Source: Bacteroidales bacterium (GTDB taxonomy: Bacteria > Bacteroidota > Bacteroidia > Bacteroidales > UBA10428). From it: DNA of 64,000 nucleotides. Shown in pieces: positions 42,016-51,562 of this stretch. The position numbers were made by a program, and so were the translations under genes. The stretch covers positions 1 through 64,000 of the forward strand of contig JAFGTR010000133.1 in NCBI GenBank assembly GCA_016934055.1, read 5' to 3'. The notes beneath the pieces are model-generated. The model was not told the origin of the DNA and did not search any database. It worked only from the letters and a program-made list of their open reading frames with translations. How positions within the stretch are numbered: position 1 is the first letter of the stretch; every line of letters begins with the position of its first letter.

Positions 42016-42236
42016 TGTTTTTTAGGGGAACTCTTAATCCTCACCTGATGTTATACTAATATTTAAAGAGATCAGCATAACTGCTGCTTTATGGTTAAAG
42101 ATAGTTATATTGTATATTTAAATCAATACTATTCTTCATTGATAGAACAGAAATAATGAATAATACACAACAATCCGCATATTTTTCTTATTTTGTGACA
42201 GTCAAAGTGATCAAATACTGTAATAAACCATAACAA

Positions 42237-43952
42237 ATGCGTTCTCTTCTCAGGAGAAAAAGTGTCAGCAGCATTCTTAAAAATGAAGGAGCCGGTATTG
42301 AAGGTACAATGCTGAAGAAAGATCTGAGTGTTCGTGATCTGACATCACTTGGTATTGCGGCCATCATTGGAGCCGGAATCTATAGCACCATTGGCAATGC
42401 AGCTACATCGGGCGGACCTGCCGTTTCACTGTTATTTGTGATGACGGCCATAGTATGCGGGTTTTCAGCTTTGTGTTATGCTGAATTTGCTTCAAGGATT
42501 CCTATGAGCGGAAGCGCATACACATATGCATATGCCAGTTTTGGTGAGCTTGTTGCGTGGATTATTGGCTGGGATCTGATCATGGAATATTCAGTCGGAA
42601 ATATTGCCGTGGCCATTTCGTGGAGCGATTATTTCTCGGCAGCCCTTAACAGTATGGGTGTCCACATGCCGGAATTTCTTGGCATGGATTACCGTACAGC
42701 ATGGCATGGATTTAAGGAAGGGTCACAAATGATAGCTTCAGGCTATGAAATAAATCATTTTTCATATACAATCAGGGAAGGTTATCTTGCCTGGACACAG
42801 GCTCCCCGTATAGCAGGTTTGCCCTTTATTATTGATTTACCGGCCGTGATGATCACTTTTTTTATTACATGGCTGGTTTTCGTTGGCATACATGAATCAA
42901 AAATGGCATCCAATATCTTTGTATTGATCAAACTCATTATCCTGCTGGTTGTCATCGGTGTTGGAGCATTCCTTGTGAAACCGGGCAACTGGCAACCCTT
43001 CGCTCCAAATGGTTTTTCTGGCATGATGAAAGGCATATCGGGTGTGTTTTTTGCCTACATTGGTTTTGACGCTATTTCCACTACAGCAGAAGAATGCAAA
43101 AACCCGCGGAGAGATATACCCAGAGCGATGATATATGCACTTGGAATAGCTACGGTACTGTATATAGCTGTTAGTCTTGTGCTCACAGGTATGGTACATT
43201 ACTCCGAGCTTGGAGTGGGTGATCCGATGGCTTATGTTTTTCAGAAATTTCAGTTGACACGGTTATCAGGCGTAATAGCTGTTAGCGCTATTGTTGCCAT
43301 GACCGGAGTATTGCTGGTTTTCCAGGTCGGCCAACCGCGTATTTGGATGAGCATGAGTCGTGACGGTTTATTGCCCCCTGCATTTTCAAGAATACACAAG
43401 CGTTTTCGAACCCCCGCTTTTGCAACAGTTTTAACGGGAATAATTGTAGCGATACCAACATTTTTCGTTAGCTTAACTGAAGCAACTGATCTTGCAAGCA
43501 TTGGAACAATATTTGCCTTTGTGTTGGTTTCAGGAGGTATTCTGCTGATCGGCAACGATAAAAACAATACGGGCAAAGGTTATAGAATTCCGTACCTTAA
43601 CAGCAGATACTATCTGTTACCACTGTGGGTTATTGTTCTTGGCGCAGCTCTTTTAATAAGTTATCCCGGGAAAGATCTTTTTAGTGAACTCATCACTTCG
43701 ATTACCCGTTTTCCTTCTGTTTTTGTTGCCAACCCACCTGTGGGCATTTTTATCATAGTGGCCGTCTTATTTAGTTTGTTAAGCATAATAAAAAAGTTAT
43801 CGCTGATACCGGTTATCAGTGTTCTTGCAAATCTGTATCTGATGACAGGACTGGGCAATCATGCCTGGATGCGGTTCGGGATATGGCTGGCAATTGGCTT
43901 GCTGATATATTTCTTATATGGTTACAGGAAAAGCCTGATGAATCAGAAATAA
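42237..43952 (+). CDS. APC superfamily amino acid permease (CAT-like)
   Basis: LTSLGIAAIIGAGIYSTIG, many TM segments, FFAYIGFDAISTTAEECKNPRRDIPRA. Confidence 0.92.
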   Translation: MRSLLRRKSVSSILKNEGAGIEGTMLKKDLSVRDLTSLGIAAIIGAGIYSTIGNAATSGGPAVSLLFVMTAIVCGFSALCYAEFASRIPMSGSAYTYAYASFGELVAWIIGWDLIMEYSVGNIAVAISWSDYFSAALNSMGVHMPEFLGMDYRTAWHGFKEGSQMIASGYEINHFSYTIREGYLAWTQAPRIAGLPFIIDLPAVMITFFITWLVFVGIHESKMASNIFVLIKLIILLVVIGVGAFLVKPGNWQPFAPNGFSGMMKGISGVFFAYIGFDAISTTAEECKNPRRDIPRAMIYALGIATVLYIAVSLVLTGMVHYSELGVGDPMAYVFQKFQLTRLSGVIAVSAIVAMTGVLLVFQVGQPRIWMSMSRDGLLPPAFSRIHKRFRTPAFATVLTGIIVAIPTFFVSLTEATDLASIGTIFAFVLVSGGILLIGNDKNNTGKGYRIPYLNSRYYLLPLWVIVLGAALLISYPGKDLFSELITSITRFPSVFVANPPVGIFIIVAVLFSLLSIIKKLSLIPVISVLANLYLMTGLGNHAWMRFGIWLAIGLLIYFLYGYRKSLMNQK

Positions 43953-43985
43953 TTCAACTGAGGTATATTTCTGATGCCATCCCAC

Positions 43986-45254
43986 CTAATAAACGATTAC
44001 CTTTTGCTTAAAAACCATGTTGTTATTGTTCAATTTTACAAAATATATACCACCTGATGGAAAAAGACTCTTCTTCAACTCGATTTCATAAATTCCCGAT
44101 GTATGATGCCTGTTTACCAGATTACCCAATCTTCTCCCTGAAACATCAAAAACAGAAATATCTACGAAATTTTCCTTTGTAACAGAATAGGCAAGCTTTG
44201 CATAACCTTCCACCGGATTGGGGTAAACATACAAAGGCTTTATATTCCATTCACCGACTTCCCTGACGCCAGAAATGTAAAAGCTGTCTGCAATCAATCC
44301 TTGTGATACAAGCCAGTTCTGACAATCTCTCGGCCAGTTGGCCAGGTCAGATGTGCCGGCCTTGCAGATTCCTACACCATGTCCGCCGTTTATATATATG
44401 TTCAATTGCGAATTTATCCCGGCATCTCTGAGCGCCTGATCAAAACGTTCACAATTTCCCCTGTTTACACCATAATCGTCAGCGGCCCTGGCCATAAAGG
44501 TAGCCGGTGTATTGGTCTTGACCTGTTTTTCCGCTGAGAACTCATCCAGCATTTCCTGTGTATATTCCTTTCCCAACAGGTTTTCTCTTGACCCGATATG
44601 CGTAATTGACGAATCCATGCTGATTACAGGGTACAACAATACCATAAAACCCGGTCTTGCACTTATCGAATCCATGGCTGCAACGGGGGTATAGACCTGC
44701 TTGTTAAAATCAGTACCCAGGCAGGCAGCCAAATGACCTCCGGCTGAGGCCCCCATAATGCCGACTTTTGATGTATCAATGCCCCAGGTGGCTGCATTCA
44801 TTTTTATATATCGCATGGCCCGCTGGGCATCCTGCAGAGGCACATACCTGCTGTCAAAATGCTTGTCTACAGGAAGCCGGTATTTGAGAACAAAAGCAGT
44901 TATCCCAAGCTGGTTATACCATCGTGCAATATCACATCCTTCTACATCGTATACTACACGCTGGTATGCACCTCCGGGACAAAGAATAATGGCAGTGCCG
45001 TTCGGATTTTCAGGCACAAAAGGTGTTATGGTAGGGATGGTAATATGTTCAATCGCCCTGTCACTGGTGCAGGTGCCGGAAAGCGACCTGTATGTTACTT
45101 TTTCCTGGATGGTGAGGGTATCTGAACCAGGACCTGTGCTGTCCCAAATGCTTATCTGGTCAGGATCATCAGCTTTAATTGTTGCACTCTGAGATAAAAT
45201 GATACTGATAATAAATACAGAAGAAAAAAAGAAATGGAGAGTGTGCTTTTTCAT
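43986..45254 (-). CDS. Secreted alpha/beta-hydrolase (esterase-like) with T9SS tail
   Basis: AIILCPGGAYQRV, VGIMGASAGGHLAACLG (Ser elbow), C-terminal VYPNPVEGYAKLAYS...GIYFVKLNNNNMVFKQKVIVY. Confidence 0.9.
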   Translation of the reverse strand: MKKHTLHFFFSSVFIISIILSQSATIKADDPDQISIWDSTGPGSDTLTIQEKVTYRSLSGTCTSDRAIEHITIPTITPFVPENPNGTAIILCPGGAYQRVVYDVEGCDIARWYNQLGITAFVLKYRLPVDKHFDSRYVPLQDAQRAMRYIKMNAATWGIDTSKVGIMGASAGGHLAACLGTDFNKQVYTPVAAMDSISARPGFMVLLYPVISMDSSITHIGSRENLLGKEYTQEMLDEFSAEKQVKTNTPATFMARAADDYGVNRGNCERFDQALRDAGINSQLNIYINGGHGVGICKAGTSDLANWPRDCQNWLVSQGLIADSFYISGVREVGEWNIKPLYVYPNPVEGYAKLAYSVTKENFVDISVFDVSGRRLGNLVNRHHTSGIYEIELKKSLFPSGGIYFVKLNNNNMVFKQKVIVY

Positions 45255-45334
45255 ATTTTTATATTTTTAAAGAATACCTTTAAATATAATCAATAATATC
45301 TAAATTGCTGAAAGAAATCAGCATCAGAATAAAG

Positions 45335-45379
45335 AAAGACCTGCCAGTGTCAGTCGGTGTTGAAAGACCTGTCAGTGTC
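45335..45379. repeat. Direct repeat AAAGACCTG(C/T)CAGTGTC x2
   Basis: Copies at 45335-45351 and 45363-45379 between the divergent esterase and hydrolase genes. Confidence 0.7.
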
Positions 45380-45441
45380 TGATATACCGCATATCTTATG
45401 TTTGTTAATTCACCTTCAAATCAATAAATAACTTCACTCTC

Positions 45442-47397
45442 ATGCAAAAGAAAGCATTAAAAAACCTGATCCTGTTATTGTTGTCTGTATGTCTTGTATT
45501 CTCTTACAAGACATCAGCGCAACTGCCCCGCCTGATCCTCAACGAAGTATATGTCGACTTTGCTGTAGGTGTTGACAATCCCCTGGTAAAAACCAAATTC
45601 AATGTCTATGATCCTGTCGGTCCCACCATGGAACAATTCGACAAGAATGTTAAAATTATGCATGAGCTGAACATAGAAACATACAGGATTGAGCTGGGGT
45701 GGGGAAGAAGGTATTCGGGTTTCGGCCTGAACAGGATGATTGACGGGACGGCTGAACACCTGACCTATAATTTTGAACCCCTCGATCATATGATCCGCGA
45801 ATTGAAAAAACAAAATATCCTCATGCATGGAGCATACTGTTATTGCCCGTTTCCTCTGCAGGATACCTCCATTGATAAATATCGCGATTCCAGGGCCCCG
45901 AATAACATCGATAAATGGAAGGAGATCATTACCACTGTGGCAAAGCATTATGTTGATCTCGATATGCCTTTTGGCGTTGATGAAGTCTGGAATGAAGCAG
46001 ACGGGCTTTATATTTTTTATTCAGGCACAGAAAAGGAATTTCAGCAGGTCTATAAATCAACGGCAGAGGCGGTGTTATCAGCAAACCCCGATGCCACTAT
46101 CGCCGGACCGGCTTCAGCACCCGAACTCGTATGGCATCGTTCATTTCCTGAATTTGTTGCCTGCGAAAAGCTGCCCATGGATATGTTTACCTTTCATCAT
46201 TATGGCAGTGCCGAGCTTGCGCTGAATTCCATTGATAAAGTTGCGGCCAGTCTTGACCGGTTTCCTCATTTTAAAAACACTTCAATGGTTATGGATGAAT
46301 GGCATTCAGCCGACCTTATTGAACCCTGGTGTCGCGATGATGATGTCAGAAGCACATATGAGGGCGCAAGTCAGTTGCTGCACGACTTTTCAATTCTGCT
46401 GACACGCCCTGAATTAACCTCTGTAAGCTGGGCCTGGTATATGGATCCAACGCGGGCAAAGGCTACCTGTATGGGACTCATCACAGGCGATGGCCATCGA
46501 AAGGCTGTATTCAATGCCTGGAAAATATATGGCAATATGCCGGTTGACCGGAAACAGGTTAAATCAATCGGACCTTTGGAAGCTCTGGCGTCCGCAGATG
46601 ATCATAATACAGGCGTGGTGATCTGGAATCCCGACCCTTACCGCAGACGTATCGATGTACATCTCCATAATATTCCTTTCAGCAAAGGCAATGTGCGCAT
46701 CTACCGTATCGATTCTCTGCATGCCAGCTGGGGTGACGGTGCAGAAGAAAATCTGGTTCCTGTTGAATCATTTAATAACATTGATTTAACAAATTGGTCA
46801 TGGCTTGATCATATAATACCCGAACATGGCATTATCTATATTGAAGCAGATGATAATTCAGGACTGTCGGAATTAACTCCTGTGGATGTTGCTGATGTCA
46901 TTAAGGTTAATCATTATTATCCTGAACGCGGAACAACATCTTATGCCGATTTTGACCGGAAGACATGGATAGCGCGTTTGGGTATGGGCGGCGATACCGA
47001 TGCCGACCAGGAGGTAGGTGTGCTGGCTGACAGATTGCCTGATGTTATGACGGCAAATATAACTGTTGAAGGTGATTTGCAGAAACTTGACAGGAACAGT
47101 CTGTTGGGGATTCGTGTGGATTATCAGATTAATGGATCATACAAAAAATCAGTTTTGTTTCATGGCCCCTTTGAGGGCGTCGACCTGTATAACAAAGATA
47201 GGGATGTCGCATTTCCATGGGGAACTCAAAAACAGGCTGATTTTGCAGTGGCTGTTGAAAACCTGGCTGATTTTCAGTTAATGCTTAAGGAGAATGCTCC
47301 GGCCGGTTGGAAAGGCAAAGCCCATATCTCCTTTATCATGCAGAACACAGGACCAGGAACACGGACTAAAATTATGTTAAAGAAGCATGAAGGCTGA
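45442..47397 (+). CDS. Secreted clan GH-A glycoside hydrolase (GH39-like)
   Basis: Signal peptide; TIM-barrel-like region with DEVWNEADGLYIFY (acid/base NE), MVMDEWHSADLIEPW (candidate nucleophile); C-terminal beta domains. Confidence 0.65.
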   Translation: MQKKALKNLILLLLSVCLVFSYKTSAQLPRLILNEVYVDFAVGVDNPLVKTKFNVYDPVGPTMEQFDKNVKIMHELNIETYRIELGWGRRYSGFGLNRMIDGTAEHLTYNFEPLDHMIRELKKQNILMHGAYCYCPFPLQDTSIDKYRDSRAPNNIDKWKEIITTVAKHYVDLDMPFGVDEVWNEADGLYIFYSGTEKEFQQVYKSTAEAVLSANPDATIAGPASAPELVWHRSFPEFVACEKLPMDMFTFHHYGSAELALNSIDKVAASLDRFPHFKNTSMVMDEWHSADLIEPWCRDDDVRSTYEGASQLLHDFSILLTRPELTSVSWAWYMDPTRAKATCMGLITGDGHRKAVFNAWKIYGNMPVDRKQVKSIGPLEALASADDHNTGVVIWNPDPYRRRIDVHLHNIPFSKGNVRIYRIDSLHASWGDGAEENLVPVESFNNIDLTNWSWLDHIIPEHGIIYIEADDNSGLSELTPVDVADVIKVNHYYPERGTTSYADFDRKTWIARLGMGGDTDADQEVGVLADRLPDVMTANITVEGDLQKLDRNSLLGIRVDYQINGSYKKSVLFHGPFEGVDLYNKDRDVAFPWGTQKQADFAVAVENLADFQLMLKENAPAGWKGKAHISFIMQNTGPGTRTKIMLKKHEG

Positions 47398-47544
47398 AGT
47401 TTTAAACAGTTAACATTACGGCAGGGTCTTTTTGGTATGAATATTGAACTATAAGGTTTAATATTAACCATATCACCGTTTATAAATTGTTTTCGCGTAT
47501 TTAACATGAACTGAACCTTATATATACATTAATGAAAAACTGTT

Positions 47545-48423
47545 ATGAAAAGAATCATTGTTTTCATGAGCATTATGACCGGTTTCTTTAATGTTTCCGC
47601 TCAGCTGGCAAAAGAATATGCTTTTAATGATCAGGCTTCTGTTAATATACATATGGTCAGACTTGAAATTTCGGGTAAGAAAATATGTGTGGTTAACAGG
47701 AATGACAGTATTTCTTATGAATGTGTTTTTTATAATTCTGATTATTCAGAATATAAAACCGTGAGCATTAACCTTGGACCTCTTTTTATAGTATCGGATT
47801 ATTGTTTTCCATCATTGGATGTCAGCTATATTGCTGAGAGTGTTTTCGATCAGGATCCCGATATTGATTTGCTCTGTCAGCTTACATATTATGATGGAGA
47901 AGATGCAGAATATGCACAGGTGGTTGTCTTTAATGAGGACGGCAGTGCACTTTTCACATCGGATGTCGTTAACTCCAATGCCTGGCTTATAAATTCCTCA
48001 TTGGCCAATTCTTCGTTGATTTCTTCCCTTACAAATACCGGTGATGGCGCAAAAATGATCCTGGATGTATATTATTTCAATGATGGTTTGTTCAGCTATG
48101 ATGTGTATGATCTTCCGGGAATCCTGCCTTCTTTTGCGACAGAGCACCAGCTTACAGGGGAATCAGTTGCTGATTGCCTGCGTGCATACCCTGTCCCTTC
48201 TGATGAATATGTTAATATAGATTATAAACTGGCAGGTGATCAGCAGGCCGGCTTTATTGTAATCACCGATGAACTGGGAAGAACAGTTCAAAGGGTGCGT
48301 GTTACAACAAACCGGGGAACCATAAGAGTGCCTCTTGCCAGTTATAAAACCGGACCCTATTTATACAAGGCAAATACCAGCCGGGGAGTTTCGAGATCAG
48401 GTAAAATGATGATTGTTAAGTAG
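47545..48423 (+). CDS. Secreted hypothetical protein with T9SS-type C-terminal domain
   Basis: Signal peptide; C-terminus LRAYPVPSDEYVNIDYKL...GPYLYKANTSRGVSRSGKMMIVK. Confidence 0.75.
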   Translation: MKRIIVFMSIMTGFFNVSAQLAKEYAFNDQASVNIHMVRLEISGKKICVVNRNDSISYECVFYNSDYSEYKTVSINLGPLFIVSDYCFPSLDVSYIAESVFDQDPDIDLLCQLTYYDGEDAEYAQVVVFNEDGSALFTSDVVNSNAWLINSSLANSSLISSLTNTGDGAKMILDVYYFNDGLFSYDVYDLPGILPSFATEHQLTGESVADCLRAYPVPSDEYVNIDYKLAGDQQAGFIVITDELGRTVQRVRVTTNRGTIRVPLASYKTGPYLYKANTSRGVSRSGKMMIVK

Positions 48424-48429
48424 AAACAC

Positions 48430-48744
48430 TTAAGGTATGCCTGGAAAATGATCGACAAACCGGATTTTAAAGTCAGGGAAATGCTCGACAAACTGCACTT
48501 TAAAATCGGGAAAGTTGTCCACCAGCTCCCATTCGCCGCATTCATCAGGAAAGTTATCAACAATTTTCACTTTCAGATCAGGAAAATGCTCAACTACCTG
48601 TACCTTAAAGTCAGGAAAGTGCTCAACAATTTTGACTTTCCCATATAATCTGATCTCTTTGCAGGAGCAGTCAGGTTTTAACGGTTCATCACCGGCAGAA
48701 AGCAAAACACATGCTAACAAAATGAAACAGAAAGGCCTTTTCAT
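48430..48744 (-). CDS. Small exported protein of six ~11-residue repeats (K-V-x-[IVF]-V-[ED]-[HN]-F-P-D-[FL])
   Basis: Repeats KVKIVEHFPDF/KVQVVEHFPDL/KVKIVDNFPDECG/EWELVDNFPDF/KVQFVEHFPDF/KIRFVDHFPGIP after a signal-like N-terminus. Confidence 0.75.
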   Translation of the reverse strand: MKRPFCFILLACVLLSAGDEPLKPDCSCKEIRLYGKVKIVEHFPDFKVQVVEHFPDLKVKIVDNFPDECGEWELVDNFPDFKVQFVEHFPDFKIRFVDHFPGIP

Positions 48745-48818
48745 GACACATGGTCTTTTTATGTACCAGACACAAACCGTGCCAGAAACCGGATTAACAA
48801 TTCTTTTAAGATAGAGCC

Positions 48819-51521
48819 TTATGTGTTGTTTTCATGTCTGGTACCATTGATTTTTAACAGTTTAAAGATATCAACAACAAAAATCGGTATCAGTGACATC
48901 AATATCACAGTAATCCAGTGTTTTCCATCCATAATGGTTAAACTAAAGGCTTCACGCACAGGTGGAATGAGCAATACAATCAAAGCCAGTCCGGTAGATG
49001 CTGCTATTGCTCCGATAAGCGGTTTATTTTTCAGGGGGCTTATTGCCAGGGAGGACCTGGTGTTGGAATGCAGATTCCGTACATGAACCAGTTGGGCAAA
49101 CATCAGGGTGGCAAAGGCCATGGTCTGACCGAGTATCAGACCACCATCCTTTAATCCTATGATAAAGGCTGCCAAAGGAATAGAACCGATCATAATGCCC
49201 TGGTAAATAATCCTCCATACCATTCCACGGGTCATAAAACCTCTTTTTGATTTGCGGGGTTTTCGTTTCATAATGCCTTCTTCGGCAGGATCAACACTCA
49301 GAGCCAGTGCAGGAAGGCTGTCAGTAACCAAATTAACCCAAAGGATGTGAATCGGGAGCAATGGTGTTCCCAGGTTAAAGACAGAGGTAACCAAAAGCAG
49401 AAATATTTCGCCTACATTGGTTGACAACAGGAACTGTACGGCCTTGAGAATATTATCAAAGATCCTTCTCCCTTCTTCAACAGCGGATACAATGGTTGCA
49501 AAATTGTCATCGGTAAGCACCATGTCGGCTGCTCCTTTTGCAACATCGGTTCCGACGATTCCCATGGCTGCGCCGATGTCTGCCTGTTTAAGGGCAGGAG
49601 CGTCGTTAACGCCGTCACCGGTCATGGCAACTACTTCATCATGCTTCTGCCATGCTTTTACAATACGAACCTTATGTTCAGGGGATACCCTGGCATAAAC
49701 TGCGTATCGGCTAACGTTAGCATTTAATTCTTCATCATCGATCTTTTCAAGTTCAGATCCTGTAATAGCCAGGTCGCCGTCATGGTATATGCCAATTTCC
49801 CGGGCTATAGCCAGGGCTGTACTTTTATGATCGCCTGTAATCATAACAGGTCTGATCCCCGCAGTTCCGCATTTGGCCACAGCGTCAATCACCTCTGGTC
49901 TGGCCGGGTCGATCATTCCCAGCATACCGATAAAAACAAGGTCACTCTCAAGTTCTCCGATTGTTACATTCCGGGGCTCTTCAGGCAGGTCTTTATAGGC
50001 CATGGCCAGGACCCGCAAGGCTGAACCTGCCATGGACTCATTGGCTTCTCTTATCAGTGCTTTGTCTTCTTCCGTGATTTTGCGAATGTTGCCACTGATA
50101 ACAATTCTATGAGACACGGCAAGCAATTCTTCCAAACCACCTTTCACATTGATACGGGTACTTTGTTCATCCAAACGGTTAACAGTTGTCATCCGTTTCC
50201 GTTCGGAATCAAAGGGTATCTCTGCAACACGTGGATATGATTTTTCAATGATGTCTTTGTCTATGCCGTATAAAGAACCAAAATCAAGAAGGGCTGTTTC
50301 AGTCGGATCTCCTATATATTCCAAGTTTCCGTCGTCATCTCTTTTCATTCTGGCATCAACACATAATACAGAAATAGAAAGCAGCCTGTTCTCTTCATCG
50401 TTGAGAACAGTAGCAGGAGAGTTTCTGTTGATATGGTCGTGCTTATGGTTGACATACGCTTCAACAACTGTCATTTTGTTTTGTGTGAGTGTTCCGGTTT
50501 TGTCAGAACAGATAACAGTTGCGCTGCCCAGTGTTTCAACCGATGGAAGTGTGCGTATGATGGCATTTCTTTTTACAAGTCGCTGCACACCAATAGCAAG
50601 AACAATGGTTGAAACGGCTGGTAATCCTTCCGGAATGGCAGCAACGGCAAGGCTTACGGCAGTCATAAACATGCTTAATATTGAATTGCCATAAAGAACA
50701 CCTACGATAAATATGACAGCACAGATAATCAATGCTGCAATACCCAATACTTTGCCCAGTTGTTCAAGACGTCGGCTCATAGGAGTTTCTGTGTCTTCAA
50801 CCTGCTGAAGCATGTCAGCAATTTTACCCACCTCGGTCTGCATGCCGGTTGCAATAACAATACCACGGCCACGGCCATATGTAACCATACCACTTGAAAA
50901 AGCCATGTTGGTTCTGTCACCTAGCGGGACATCATCCGCCGAAAGCTTTCCCGCACTTTTTTCTACCGGAACTGATTCTCCTGTAAGAGAAGACTCCTGA
51001 ATTTTCAGGTTCACTGCTTCGATCAACCTCAGGTCAGCAGGTATAATATCGCCGGTGTCTAAAACAACAACATCACCCGGAACCAGTTCACGGCTTGGAA
51101 TCTCGGCTATAGAGCCGTTTCTTAACACTTTTGATATCGGTGCAGCAAGGCTTTTGAGAGCTTCAAGCGATGATTCAGCTTTCTTTTCCTGAAAAGCTCC
51201 AACTAATGCATTCAACATCAGAATGCCCAGGATTACAAAGGTGTCAAGCAGTCCCTCACCTTCCAAAATGCCAACAACACCCGATATAGCGGCAGCAATC
51301 AACAATATGATGATCATAAAGCTTTTAAACTGGGCGACGAACATTTTGAAAAAGCTTTTCTTTCTCTTTGTTTCCAGTTGATTTAATCCGTATTCTTCAA
51401 GCCTTTGCCTGGCATCTTCAGAAGTCAGTCCTGTAGTATCGTTGGTTTTAAATTGAGAGAGAATTTCCTCAACATCCTTATTATAAAAATGAGCCATACA
51501 AGTATTTGGTTTTTTAAGCAT
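48819..51521 (-). CDS. Calcium-type cation-transporting P-type ATPase (P2)
   Basis: SSLTGESVPVEK, CSDKTGTLTQNKMTVVEAY, MITGDHKSTALAIA, VAMTGDGVNDAPALKQADIGAAMG. Confidence 0.94.
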   Translation of the reverse strand: MLKKPNTCMAHFYNKDVEEILSQFKTNDTTGLTSEDARQRLEEYGLNQLETKRKKSFFKMFVAQFKSFMIIILLIAAAISGVVGILEGEGLLDTFVILGILMLNALVGAFQEKKAESSLEALKSLAAPISKVLRNGSIAEIPSRELVPGDVVVLDTGDIIPADLRLIEAVNLKIQESSLTGESVPVEKSAGKLSADDVPLGDRTNMAFSSGMVTYGRGRGIVIATGMQTEVGKIADMLQQVEDTETPMSRRLEQLGKVLGIAALIICAVIFIVGVLYGNSILSMFMTAVSLAVAAIPEGLPAVSTIVLAIGVQRLVKRNAIIRTLPSVETLGSATVICSDKTGTLTQNKMTVVEAYVNHKHDHINRNSPATVLNDEENRLLSISVLCVDARMKRDDDGNLEYIGDPTETALLDFGSLYGIDKDIIEKSYPRVAEIPFDSERKRMTTVNRLDEQSTRINVKGGLEELLAVSHRIVISGNIRKITEEDKALIREANESMAGSALRVLAMAYKDLPEEPRNVTIGELESDLVFIGMLGMIDPARPEVIDAVAKCGTAGIRPVMITGDHKSTALAIAREIGIYHDGDLAITGSELEKIDDEELNANVSRYAVYARVSPEHKVRIVKAWQKHDEVVAMTGDGVNDAPALKQADIGAAMGIVGTDVAKGAADMVLTDDNFATIVSAVEEGRRIFDNILKAVQFLLSTNVGEIFLLLVTSVFNLGTPLLPIHILWVNLVTDSLPALALSVDPAEEGIMKRKPRKSKRGFMTRGMVWRIIYQGIMIGSIPLAAFIIGLKDGGLILGQTMAFATLMFAQLVHVRNLHSNTRSSLAISPLKNKPLIGAIAASTGLALIVLLIPPVREAFSLTIMDGKHWITVILMSLIPIFVVDIFKLLKINGTRHENNT

Positions 51522-51562
51522 TCATGCGGCAACAAACTTAATGAATTATCTCATGGTATAAT

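Noticed and set aside
48448-48648. 66-aa plus-strand ORF with repetitive sequence opposite the 11-residue repeat gene
   Set aside because: Its repetitiveness follows from the 33-nt periodicity of the sense gene; the minus-strand frame has the signal-like N-terminus and cleaner repeats.
50149-50694. 181-aa plus-strand ORF opposite the P-type ATPase
   Set aside because: Fully inside a well-conserved ATPase gene on the other strand; composition reflects the sense codons.
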